A stretch of DNA of 64,000 nucleotides from Sodiomyces alkalinus F11. Lineage: Eukaryota; Ascomycota; Sordariomycetes; Glomerellales; Plectosphaerellaceae. Shown piece after piece: positions 43,568-53,993 of this stretch (positions are counted from its first letter, which is position 1; each line of letters opens with the position of its first letter). The stretch covers positions 590,923 through 654,922 of the forward strand of contig NW_021167082.1 in the NCBI RefSeq assembly GCF_003711515.1, in the 5' to 3' direction. The translations under genes were made by a program, and so were the position numbers. The notes under the pieces are model-generated. The model made no database searches. It was not told the origin of the DNA and worked only from the letters and a program-made list of their open reading frames with translations.

Positions 43568-43614
43568 ACATACGACCATACCCACTGGAAAACTCGGGAT
43601 CCCGTCCAGCTCTG
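43568..43614 (+). pseudogene. Truncated 5S rRNA gene (5' ~47 nt)
   Basis: The sequence begins ACATACGACCATACCCACTG and continues through the conserved GGGATCCCGTCC, the hallmark 5' end of fungal 5S rRNA, with one extra A before GCTCTG. The match then ends abruptly: the internal control region distal part and the 3' half (including the conserved GGGTCGGTGAC-type segment) are absent downstream. The upstream TATA is retained at -29. A dispersed 5S gene was therefore interrupted or truncated here, right at the margin of the RIP-affected block. Confidence 0.85.
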
Positions 43615-44212
43615 ACTTTTATCAAGTATGCTGCTATGTCTGGAGTCCTCTGCCTCCACTTTCGGCAGCCCCAGCCTCCAAAGCCACACACAGTTACACC
43701 TCCCCACATATCCTTTCACTCTAATTTTAGAAAACTGGCCTTCTGAGGAGCTGTTCCCTTGGTAACTTAATCAGGAAGCAACCGTATAGTAAACGGGAAG
43801 TTTCCGTTATATTACCTGACTATAACGAAACGGGCAGTCTAGGTTATACCCCCTCTATCGCTTATTACGGGGCGCTGCGTTTTAGACTGGAGTGGAGTCG
43901 TAATTGAAAATTTGAATATCGGATTAGGCTTACGCTTTATATGTTCTCGAATTACGCGAACCGCTTCCGAAGTAATAATATTCTCTCCTCTCTGCTATCC
44001 ATACCTTTATTACTTCCATTACATACTCTAGCGACCGACCGTATTATATAAAAGAGCCTCTAAAGAGCAATCTGCCTACTCGAGTCAAGACTCTAGTAGA
44101 AAAAGCGAAGAACCTAGGCAACCGTAGGCAAAGGCTATCGAAAAATAGCTCTCTTACGCGCTGCTAGGGATAGACTGCTATTCCCCTTACCCTGCCCGTT
44201 ATGGCTGACTCC

Positions 44213-44564
44213 TACCCGTGCCCCGTCCTACTTAAAACTAGTGAGTGGACCTATTAGACTCACTTATTAGACTCACCAGTTTTAAGTAGGACAGGCACGG
44301 GTAATCCTTCGTATTCGTTATATTTTAGGAGACGTGCTATGGTGACTTTGTATCTGTTATTGGTCAGTGCGCCCATACACCTCTACGAGGATTTAAATAT
44401 ATTAATTTGTGTGTCCAATGAGTCCACTCACCAGTTTTAAGTGGGACGGGCACGGGTAATCCTTCGCATTATGACGATTTTAGGAGACGTGCTATGGTGA
44501 CTTTATATCTGTTATTAGTTAGTGCGCCTATACACCTCTACGAGGATTAAATATATTAGTTTAT
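44213..44564. repeat. Inverted and direct repeats, MITE/TIR-like
   Basis: An arm at 44213-44246 (TACCCGTGCC...GTGAGT) is the near-exact reverse complement of 44271-44303 (ACTCACCAGTTTTAAG... GGGTA), forming a hairpin around a 24-nt spacer. The second arm begins a ~140-bp segment (44271-44413) repeated in direct orientation at 44426-44564, sharing ACTCACCAGTTTTAAG, GGAGACGTGCTATGG and CACCTCTACGAGGAT. Differences between copies are mostly C/T and G/A transitions, consistent with RIP. The structure resembles nested ends of a DNA transposon or MITE family; no transposase was recognised. Confidence 0.7.
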
Positions 44565-46099
44565 GAGTTTTCTCCACGTCTTAATCGCTTATTGGATTAG
44601 CCTGCCGATCCGTACTTTTCCACCTATTTTCTATAGGTAGATACAAAGCTAAATGTTGCTACCGGGAGTGACGAGGACCGATCTTAGGCAGTCGAAGCTA
44701 TCACGAGATTCATGGCTTTTACGACTTAAACGCTCTAACTTTAAACGCTTATAACTTTACTAATTTAATAATAATCAGTTTTTCGAAGCTGTTGCCAGAT
44801 TTAACAGAAGAAGACCTTATTAATATAACCTCTATTAACCTCCTATCTTTCTTAACCGCGCCTTAGGGTAGCGCTAAAGATATAGTTTATACGTTAAGAG
44901 GGATAGCGAGAGATAGATATTTATGTGGTGTTAAGGAAAGGAATTAGTATTTTTCTGTAAGTTAGAGGTACTTAGAACTAGGGGAGTTGCTTTTTAAGAA
45001 GTTACCTAACCCTTGTGCCGTTTCCCCTGAGGCCGCCACGGCAAAGGGCAGTACCACCGCCCTAAAGCACCAAAACGGCTTCACGTTCGGATTTCGGCTC
45101 CACTAAACAACGCACTTTATAAGAAAATGGTAAGTAAACTCTTTACTACCGTGATCGGTGCTATATAGTATTCCCCACGGATTACTAGCGATAAACTAAA
45201 TAAGAGTCACCTTACGACCAGAAAATAAGTAACGGGTCTCTTCCTATTTAACCCTGTCCACTAACTCGCGACCTTGCGGTTTCGCTATGAACTGTCGCTT
45301 TGCTTCGCACCGCCGCTAGAAAGTTCTTTACTAATATTCCTACTAGCTCCGAAAAAAGGGCGAGATAGGAACGCTATCCTGCTCGATATAGACGCACGAA
45401 GACGGAAAGGCTCTGCCGCTTTCGCCTACTCAAGTGCGGATGCCGATACGGGATATATAGAATCGGTAGGTATATATCGTAAATAGCTACTCGTAACTAA
45501 TTCCTTATATAAACGCCGCTATTTTTAGCTAGCAGTGCCCGCCACACAAAGCGGCCTATCGATAATACGTAGTGCCTGTATATTACGCCCGGCAGTAATT
45601 TGCCGGGTATACCTATCCGAGCGTTATTTCAGCCCTCGAACCGCTATTCGCGTAGCCGGGTCGGTATTAGGGCGCTATAGTAGAATACCCGTAGGCCCCG
45701 AAATAAAGTGGCGGTCCCGCCGTAGTGCCCCTATACGTAGTAATATCTCTGCCTTGTATCGGGTCCCGGCGGAGGCCTGCCGTTAAGCCTATTTTCTCCT
45801 TAACGTTAAGGCTAAGTCTTCCGTCCTCCCTCGGGGCGAGACTAATATATATCTAAAAATAATAAATTACCTATAAAAGGAACGGCTTCTTTTCCTTCAC
45901 GGCGGCTTCTCTCTCTAGCGGACGCCCTTAAAAGCGGCCCCTATAGCAAGTAAATAAATTCAACTAAGGAAACCAAATCTGAATCGTCCACCCCCGTATA
46001 CTAATCCCCGTAACGCATTCCTTATTTAACCGCTCCGTCCCCTCGATATCCGCTTTCATATTAATATACCAAGCGCATCGCCATTTATGCCCCTTTCCT
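44565..46099. other. RIP-affected sequence, unrecognised
   Basis: No homology recognised. Plus-strand frames at 45,274-45,900 stay open for long stretches apart from TAG stops (LLAPKKGRDRNAILLD, then a Cys/Arg-rich segment with VAGSVLGRYSR), which suggests an unidentified decayed coding region. The two ORFs here, 70 and 83 codons, lack ATG starts or known motifs. Confidence 0.4.
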
Positions 46100-48280
46100 T
46101 TAACCTCCTTATTTCCAGGGGCGTCGACGGCCTGTATTTCCCCGTGGGCGAGGGGGGCGTTAGTCCTTATACGACTTTGTTCTATGACTTTTAGCGTAAG
46201 GTTTTGATAGTATACGGCGGTGGGGTAGTAGTCTTAGAAAGGTGTTAGAGGGCGGCGATTCGACGGCTATGATATAGTTGTTAGGGTATCTCCGTGGTAC
46301 GTCGTGGAGCGTTTATAGGCTGGTTAGTCTTTGCCTACGGTCTTCGGCGTAACTATTTTCGGGACGGCGGAGGCGCGATAGTAAGCGAAGATTTATCTTA
46401 ACACGCCGTAATCCGTGCGCTGCGACGTAGTTCTTAGGGTATCGCCCGAGAGGCGTCTATTAACTAAAGTAAACGCCGGATAGCTCGCGGCCTCTATACT
46501 TCCTCTTAAGATATAGGCCGATCGTAGTCGATCGCTAAAGACGCTCGCTTATACGCACCTCTCCCTTCTGCTAAGATTATATTATTACCTGGCAGCAGGC
46601 TAAGCTCTTCGTAACCCTGCTTTTGCCTTTTAGGGCCCTTATCTATAACAGAGATAAGCTTCCTCTTCCTAGTCTTTATCGCATTAGATCCAGCATCAGT
46701 CGTCTTCCTTTATATTAACTCTGCTTCGATTAAAGGAAGTTATTCTAGAACCTATGGCAAGAGGTTGCCCTGACGGGCTGTATCCTCTTTTGTATTTCTG
46801 TAGCTAAACGTCCCGCGAACGAAATCTATAACGAGATTACTTCGTCTTTATAACCGCTCTGGTCTGGTTTTTACTGCTACTAGTTCCGCTATAGCTTTCT
46901 ATAATATCTTTCTCCTTTCTAATATAGTAATGTCTAGTCGATGTGAATCTTATTGGGTCACCGTGTAGATTCTTTTAGCCTCTGCTATTACCGTCTTTAT
47001 AGTCTCCTATACCCTGTCCTTCTCGGCTTAATACCGTATCGAGTATTAGGTAGTCTATATAAATTCCTGCGTCTCGTGAGGCCTTAACACACCTAAGTCC
47101 ACAAGTTCCTGCTAAGCCTTATCGTGATCTGGCTTTAGGCGCTTAATGGACTTGGTATACTTATCGAGCTACTAGTATTCGAAGTTAAGGTACTCGATCT
47201 ATATCGTTAACCTATCTTATTGCTTAGGGTCCTCTCTTAGTTAGAACGGTTAAGTAAAGCCGTGTCGCGCTAGGCGTCGCCTTACTGCTTCGGTATAATT
47301 GGGGAATCCGTCATAGCGATATTCCCTATTATAGTATCGCTACCGTTCGCGTTCTAATTACTTATATTTCCATAACGACTTCCGTATTTCGTTATATTTC
47401 TGCTCCGTTAGCCCCGGCTAAACGATCCCGTCCTTCGCCTCTTAGCGCTTATCCGCCTCGATAAACGCTTAGAATCCACTATTATTATCTTTAAGATCCC
47501 GGTTATCTCGTTGCTATTTACGGAAATCCTGCCATCATTCCCACTGCCTCTGGAATATCTCCTAGGACTTTAGGTCAGAAGGGTGTTACTATAGTCGTAA
47601 CGTCTCCTGATACTCTTCCGGGTTACTGAAAACCTGCTTAAGAAGGTCGATCGGGTATAGTGGGCAGCCGCCATCGTTAACAAGGTTATAATATACCTTA
47701 GGCTCTCTGTCTCTAGCGTCGCCCTCGAAATCGACGAATAGAGTAGGGGACCGTAACGTTTCTATAATACGTGGCCGAACTCGCGACGAGGCACTATTAT
47801 TATTAGACGATACTTTACGTAGGCGTGCGTCGAGCTAGTTAAGGTCAAGTGGGCGGGAGTGGATCGTAGGATTCTGCGTAAGGGCTCGTTCCTATACCCT
47901 AGATAACTATTAGCAAATAAGAAACTAGTAGCTTAACAGGTAGGCTAAACGAGTGGTTTACTTTAATCTCTTAGTAAGATAATCTCGCTTATCCTTCGAC
48001 AATATATTCCAGCCGTTAACGGGAAGCTCGAAATCGCTATTAGAATAGCGGTGCTTCTCTATAAACTAGGCGAGCTCTGTATCGCTAAAGGTAAGGAGGT
48101 CTTACACGGATAATACCGCGGTCGATAGTTCTAGGAAAGATATTCTACTAGGAATCAGAGCAGACTCGAACTTAATATAGACTAATACTTCCGCTTAGTA
48201 GATAGTAGGCACGGCTAACTTTTATTAATAGTAGTAGGGGCTATAGCGATTAGGTAATATTGGCCTCAGGCAGCAACTTC
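46100..48280 (-). pseudogene. RIP-killed copy of a repeated fungal hypothetical protein ('ankyrin 2,3/unc44'-labelled type)
   Basis: Reading the minus strand through TAG/TAA stops gives long protein-like sequence from ~48.25 to ~46.5 kb. Diagnostic blocks are YYNREYRYDGFPNY, TEAVRRRLARHGF, IEYLNFEY, KSIKRLKPDHDKA and LRPHETQEF, followed by a basic segment (RKRKLISVIDKGPKRQKQ) near the C-terminus. I recognise this as a hypothetical family present in many copies in Sordariomycete genomes, often auto-annotated 'ankyrin 2,3/unc44' although no ankyrin repeats are evident. Function unknown. Stops fall where Q or W is expected (for example before PF in HGF-T-stop-PF), as RIP predicts. No functional product is possible. 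Confidence 0.68.
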
Positions 48281-48664
48281 GTCACCGGGGTCTAACCAGG
48301 CATTACGCGGCATATTACCTAATTACACTTCTAGTATACTTACTTACTAGAGAACATAGTGGAAATAAATATACCAGGTGTGAATATAATTCGCCTTATC
48401 GGATGTTCCTGTCGGATAGGCTAATTAGATAAAGCCGATACCCGCTTTATTATTTAGCTGGGTGTGCGGGGTAGCTCGTCTATTAGATATAACCTCTTAT
48501 TTAGGTGCTTGCGTTATTAGTAGAAGGGAGTTTGCTAATATTAACATCCTATAACGTTATACTAAATCAAAACCTATAAGGCTAATACACGGCCCTAGCG
48601 GCGGCTAACGTAATATCGCCTTCCCTCCTTCTTATCCCTTTCCTTATAAAAGACGTACTCCACT

Positions 48665-51290
48665 ATAGAAGACCCTGACCTTATTGCTTGTACAACCCTG
48701 TCCTGCACGGAAAAAAACGAGCCTTAAAAGTAATCGTAATAAGCTCACGCTACGTTCCCCCGCGGATCCAGGAGAAGGAACCCAAGCGACAGGTCCAATA
48801 TAACCGATATAAACGAGGATTAATAAAGCCACTAGAGGACTATAACGCCCCGGCCCAGGACTACCTACTATACGTCGAGCTCAGGTTTAGTAATATCCCG
48901 CGAACCACGCATAGCCTTGTCTTCGGATACGATCCGAAGAGCGATATCGTCCTGCTAGCCGAAAAAGGCATTAGCTACCACCATTTTACTCTAACCTTCG
49001 ACGACGCCAAACGCCTTATCGTGAAGGACTAGGGTTCTATCTAGGGAACCGAAGTCACCTACGATAACCAAGGACAGGGTAAGCGCCGCGACTTCCGATA
49101 GATCGTTAGCGGTAATAATATCCCTTAGAAAAAGGAAAGCATTATTATTAAGGTGGACGAAACCCTCTAGTTCCAGATCGTCCCCGCCTACCACGATAAT
49201 ACGTCGCAGGCATATATCGATAAGGTCGACCGGTTCTACGAGGGCGCAGCGACTACTAAAAATCTCTTCGATAATCTTAACCTTCCACCGCGGCGGGACA
49301 CCGAGCTTTCTACCGGAGAGTATATACCTAGTACAGGAGTAATCCACCTAAGAAAGGAACTCGGCAGAGGATCCTTCGCCGTTATAACGTATTTCTGGAA
49401 CGTTAGCAGCAGGAAAGAGTTTGCCTTAAAAGAGCCTCTAGGGCGATCGTATAATAATAAGAGTTAGCAGAAAGAGGCCCGTATCATAAAGCAGATTTTA
49501 TATATTCGTATACCTCCTACCTCGCTATATCTCTTCCTCATACCTTAACAGGTTAACATCGTATAGCTCTTTAAAGCACGCTTCACGCTATATCCACAGC
49601 TACACTTAGAATATACTCTAATAGGGTCCTTAAAGGAATAGAAGCATATATCTAGCGACGAGCGTAGATCGATTCTCCGTTAGTGCTTATCAGCGTTAAA
49701 CTACATACACAACGAGAACCACCCGCTAATTATGCATCAAGATATTAAGCCCGAAAACATTCTAATTTAGTATAGATACCCTATCTATGTTAAGTTAGGG
49801 GACTTCGGACTATTAAAGGACGGTAACTATTATAAAACGATCTGCGGCTCTCCCCTATTTCTTACGCCTAAGATCTATATAAAGAGCGCTTCCGCCGGCA
49901 GAGAAGGGGCGAACTACACTACGGCAGTAGATATCTAGTCTCTTAGTGTGGTGATATATAAGCTCCTTTACGGCCTCCCATAATATAAGAATAGTTATAT
50001 AGGTGGCGGAAGTGTCTAGGCGGAGAAGATCCTCGAGAAGTTTAAAAGAGATTATAAGGAACGGCCCGACAGTCTTCGATAACTTCTATTACACGCTATA
50101 GTGGTTATAAACCCGGGGTCGTGGTGGTTAGCCCGGGATTATCTTAATAGAGCTATGCTTCTTCCTGATAAGGCGGAGTACTCAGAATCGCCAAGCCTAA
50201 GTGCGCACGCTAATAAAGCCGAGTAGACGATAATCCGTTATTCTTCTCCGTATAGTGCAACTAACGGTTAGCAGACTATCTTATAGAGGCCGCGCTTATC
50301 GGCCCCGATAGACACCGGCAAATTTAATAGATCGGACGCGCTACCTCCCGAGTCCTCCGTGTGGGTGTCGAGGCTAAGCCGGAAAAGACCTTTAACGGCC
50401 ACGGTATTATACGCCAAGCGCCGAGAACTTCATAGCATAGCGCCTAAGGCGCGTCCTGAGGATCCTGGATAAAACTATGGAACTCGGCTAAGTCCCTTAG
50501 AGAGATCGGCGCCGTAATATCCACCTTGGGATAGTGAACCGCCTCCTAAGAGCCTAGCGGGATACGGTAGGATTAACCAGGAAGGCTTTAATACGGCAGT
50601 TCTACTATAAGTATTAGGGCAGAATCCCGAAGCAGGGAACCACTTCGGGTTAGTTAAGCCACTCTCGGGTTAGACAGGTGCCGTGTGCCTAACGTGAGTC
50701 GCAGCCCATATACATCGAATCATTATGCAATCGCCCCTTCCTAAGATCATCTTCTTCCTAGGACCACGTCGGAAGCCGCTCATATCTAAGTATTCGGGAC
50801 CTTTTCTTTAACCGACCAGGTCTCGTATATATATAGTCATACGGCAGATGGCCGTTTCGATACTCATATCGGACTTTTAGCTCAATGCCTCTTAAATCCT
50901 CGCTACGGGTAGGGTGCCTAAACCGCGAAAGGACTATTACCTAAAGGCGCTAAAGCGGCACTGTATAAAGAATAAAGCTACTCGGAAGAATTATATTTGG
51001 GTCCCCTTCCGAGACGGCGTATTTTTGTGCTAGGAAGCGGGTCTCGAGGATAAACTTTAGCCCCTGCTCTTATATACGTCGCTTCCCCTCCCGAAACGAG
51101 AAGAGAATTATATTCTCTATCCTCCTAAACTTCACTCTAGGGACGAAATTAATAGCTATACGAGCCAGAACTATGCCGATTACGTTATCGCGTACCGACC
51201 GTATAAGGGATTGATTAACGCGACACACGCCGTCCTACTAAGCGTCCCCGTCTTGGGTGGATAACTACGATGACACAAGAAGATAGCTAT
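48665..51290 (+). pseudogene. RIP-killed FHA-domain protein kinase
   Basis: The presumed start codon at 48665 is ATA, followed by EDPDLIAC, with a one-base frameshift before LYNPVLHGKK. An FHA domain follows (~48,850-49,200: LVFGYDPKSDIVL, GISYHHFTLTF). The kinase domain includes the Gly loop GRGSFAV at 49,363, EFALKEP with the Lys of subdomain II, HQDIKPEN (HRD-like, catalytic Asp kept) at ~49,735, GDFGLLK at ~49,801 and CGSPLFLTP in the activation segment. Stops are chiefly TAG at expected Q/W codons. After a poorly readable part (50.46-50.91 kb) the same strand has an open C-terminal-like segment (FRDGVFLC, NYADYVIAYRPYKG) to ~51,290. The FHA-kinase order recalls Cds1/Rad53, but this type belongs to expanded fungal families of unknown role. 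Confidence 0.78.
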
Positions 51291-51499
51291 AACCTACACG
51301 GATTAACTGGTTAACCCGATTTCACGTGACCGGCGACGATAGCGGTACTTTAGACCCCGTGAGCTCTAAAGCTCCTCCATAATCCGCCTGGCCTAAAGCT
51401 TAGGATCTTCTACGTGTGTTCAACCCCTATATATATACCGCTATCGTCCAAAATAATAGTAACGCTTCTTTATTTGTTTAGTTGCCTCCGAATCCGGCT

Positions 51500-52280
51500 T
51501 AATGCTGTCTCGTTTTCGATATAGCGGCCGCAGAGGTTCCCTATATTACTAAAGAGCTCTTCGGTCTCTATATACAGGTCGGCCATCAGCACCTCTATAT
51601 TATAACCGACGAGGGTACGATCATAGGCATAGGTTCAAGTATGCTAATATACGGTGCTGCTGCCGACTCAAAGGTGATAGAGAAGTTATTTGGCAAGGCA
51701 GTGAACGAGGGTTTTAATATCAGCCCGTAACGCCTGTATGAATTGTTCATGGGATAGTTGCGATCGCAGAGTCTAAATATAACGATACACAGCACGGTCG
51801 ATCGTCCAGCACGACTGAGCCTCCCTATTGCCGTAGAACATTTGACTGCTATGCGACGGTCGCTTTGGCCGAGGGAATCCTATCCGCAAATATCATAACT
51901 TCTTGACCATTCCACCACTTATTATCCCCGGATAGCTTAAAAGAGGCGTGGCTGTCTTCCCATAACATAAACTCGTTATTGTTATATAGGCCCCATCCAA
52001 CGTTTACGGCTGAAACAAACTTGGTTCGGTCGAGCGATTCGTATAGGTCTTAGGGATCAGGCTCCCACTTCTGTTCCTGCATCGACGTTAGGACCAGTCA
52101 CTTAATCCGGAAACAGCCAGCTTATTATTAATATTGGCCTAGAATATAATCGACGGCCTCGATAACGAGAACGTGCAGCGAGCTTTAATAGAATAGGAAG
52201 AACGTGTCTAAAGTGCGTAACGGAGGTCTTTGCTTTTAGATTATTTATCGCCGGGTGGAAACTTATTATATAGCAAGGGC
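51500..52280 (+). pseudogene. Unrecognised decayed coding region
   Basis: A plus-strand frame gives protein-like sequence with few TAG interruptions: AAAEVPYITKELFGLYIQVG, HLYIITDEGTIIGIGSS, DSKVIEKLFGKAVNEGFNIS and LYELFMG. CpA/TpG are better preserved here than in flanking DNA, so RIP is lighter. I do not recognise the family. The antisense ORF at 51595-51795 is a shadow of it. Confidence 0.45.
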
Positions 52281-53993
52281 GCTGCTAGAGAAATGTCTAA
52301 ATGTAGCCGTGTTGTGGTTTCGTGAAGGTATTAGGCTTGATTGCAGGGCTACTTTAGGCTTCTAGTTATAGCCTAATTCGCGTCGGGCGAAGGAGTTAGA
52401 TATTATAAAAAGCCCCTCCTAAGTAACTCCAGGTTTTAGAAGAAAGTATAGGCTTTGTAAGATAAGTATATTACTATCCTCGCCTGACTCTGCCCGCGCG
52501 AAAGTGGGCCCTTCCCCTCCCCCCCACTTTGCGGGATATTATTATCGTATTGCGCGAAGGTGGATCCTTTGTCATGCACGTAAGTCGTGAGAGCGGACCC
52601 TTCCCTCGCACTTCGCGCGCGGAAGTGGATTTCTATTATCGGATTTTCGCGGAGGTGGATCCGTGTTAAGGGACTTTATCGTCTAGGTCATCAACCTGCA
52701 AAGAGGGAGTAGGTTACCAGAACTTAGAGCTTCGGTGTAATGCTTAAGACAGTCTTAAATAAGTTTCGAGGACTTTAGAACGCCGAAATCTGCTGTAAGT
52801 CAGCACTGGGGTACAGAATCTGCATTGTTTAGTATACGGACCTGCGAGTAGGAATATGCATCGCGAGACTTCAGCCAAATATTTTACGTAAAAGTCTCTA
52901 TCGCGTATTTAGAGGACTTAGAGGAACGAGGTTAATAGAAAAGAAAGAGGTAAGGGGTGTAGGGTTTTAATACGGTGCTGCCTGAAATTCCCTGGCTCCA
53001 CTCTTAGTAAGAAACGGCATAACGATATTCCGACCTAGGCACCTTATTTACTGTATTTAAAATATGATAATACATACTATATAGGTTCCCTTAGAGATAG
53101 AGCTACATTCAGAAGCCTTCCTAATCTATCGACTTAACCGCCTTCTAGACTTATCGGCCTAACCGCCTTCCGAAATACGCCTAAAACTTATCCTTATTAA
53201 TTACTTTAATAGCATTCCTGCCGTTAACGATCGTTTCATCTCTAAAACCGGATATCTTTCAAAATATCTATAAACCCTTCTAACATTTCTGGTTTATAGC
53301 TCTGTCGAGCCTAGTAGGATTCGTAACACGTGACTAAGGTACCCTTGTCGCTCAGGGATATAATTTCCTTTATTTTACCTGGTCTTTTCGCACTATATAC
53401 ATAGCATCAAGACAATAAATACAATAAGGCGGTGTTAACCGACCTCACGGCTTCGAGGAATAAGGTTAAGAGGAAAGAGGTATAGGGTATAGGGTTTCAC
53501 TATCATAATAACTTTCGTACTTTGCCCCCGTCACGGTTTGGTTCACTGCTTTATGTGTTATTAACTAAGCTTTTCCTAAGGCTGACTTTAATAGTGGCCT
53601 ATAACGCGATTAGAGAAATAGTGTAAAATATCAGTAGAGCTTTAAAGGTAAGAGAATCAGGTATATATACGAGCAGGGAGGGAGCTAAGAGGCGGGGGAT
53701 AATTATTATAGTAGTAAGGCAGGGGTGTTTAAGTTAATAGGTATTTACTATAGGCCTTTTATAGACCACTAACAAGATTCCAAATAGATATTAACATAGC
53801 CACTAAGCTTAAAAACGTATATACTAGTTCTATTAAACTATACGAGGTCAACAGGTGTCGGCAGTAGCGGCGACGTTCAGCACGTCTAAGCGCGGTGTTC
53901 CAGAAAACCTGGCTCTAGCACCTAAGAGCCGGAGAAAGCCTTCCAAGTTTAGCGCTAGGCGAGGCAATGACTAGCTCGGATAGCGGCGAAGCA
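52281..53993. other. Non-coding RIP-affected stretch with GC-rich repeated motif
   Basis: No protein-like reading was found. 52,495-52,662 carries four or five copies, in both orientations, of a GC-rich GCGCGAAGGTGGATCC-like motif. A GGTTAA...GAAAGAGGTA...GGGTTT segment near 52,930 recurs near 53,465. This could be long-terminal-repeat or subterminal transposon sequence. Confidence 0.5.

Noticed and set aside
48688..49032. ORF read as a small intact FHA protein
   Set aside because: It begins at TTG, lacks the original ATG, and its frame continues beyond the TAG into kinase sequence; it is a fragment of a pseudogene.
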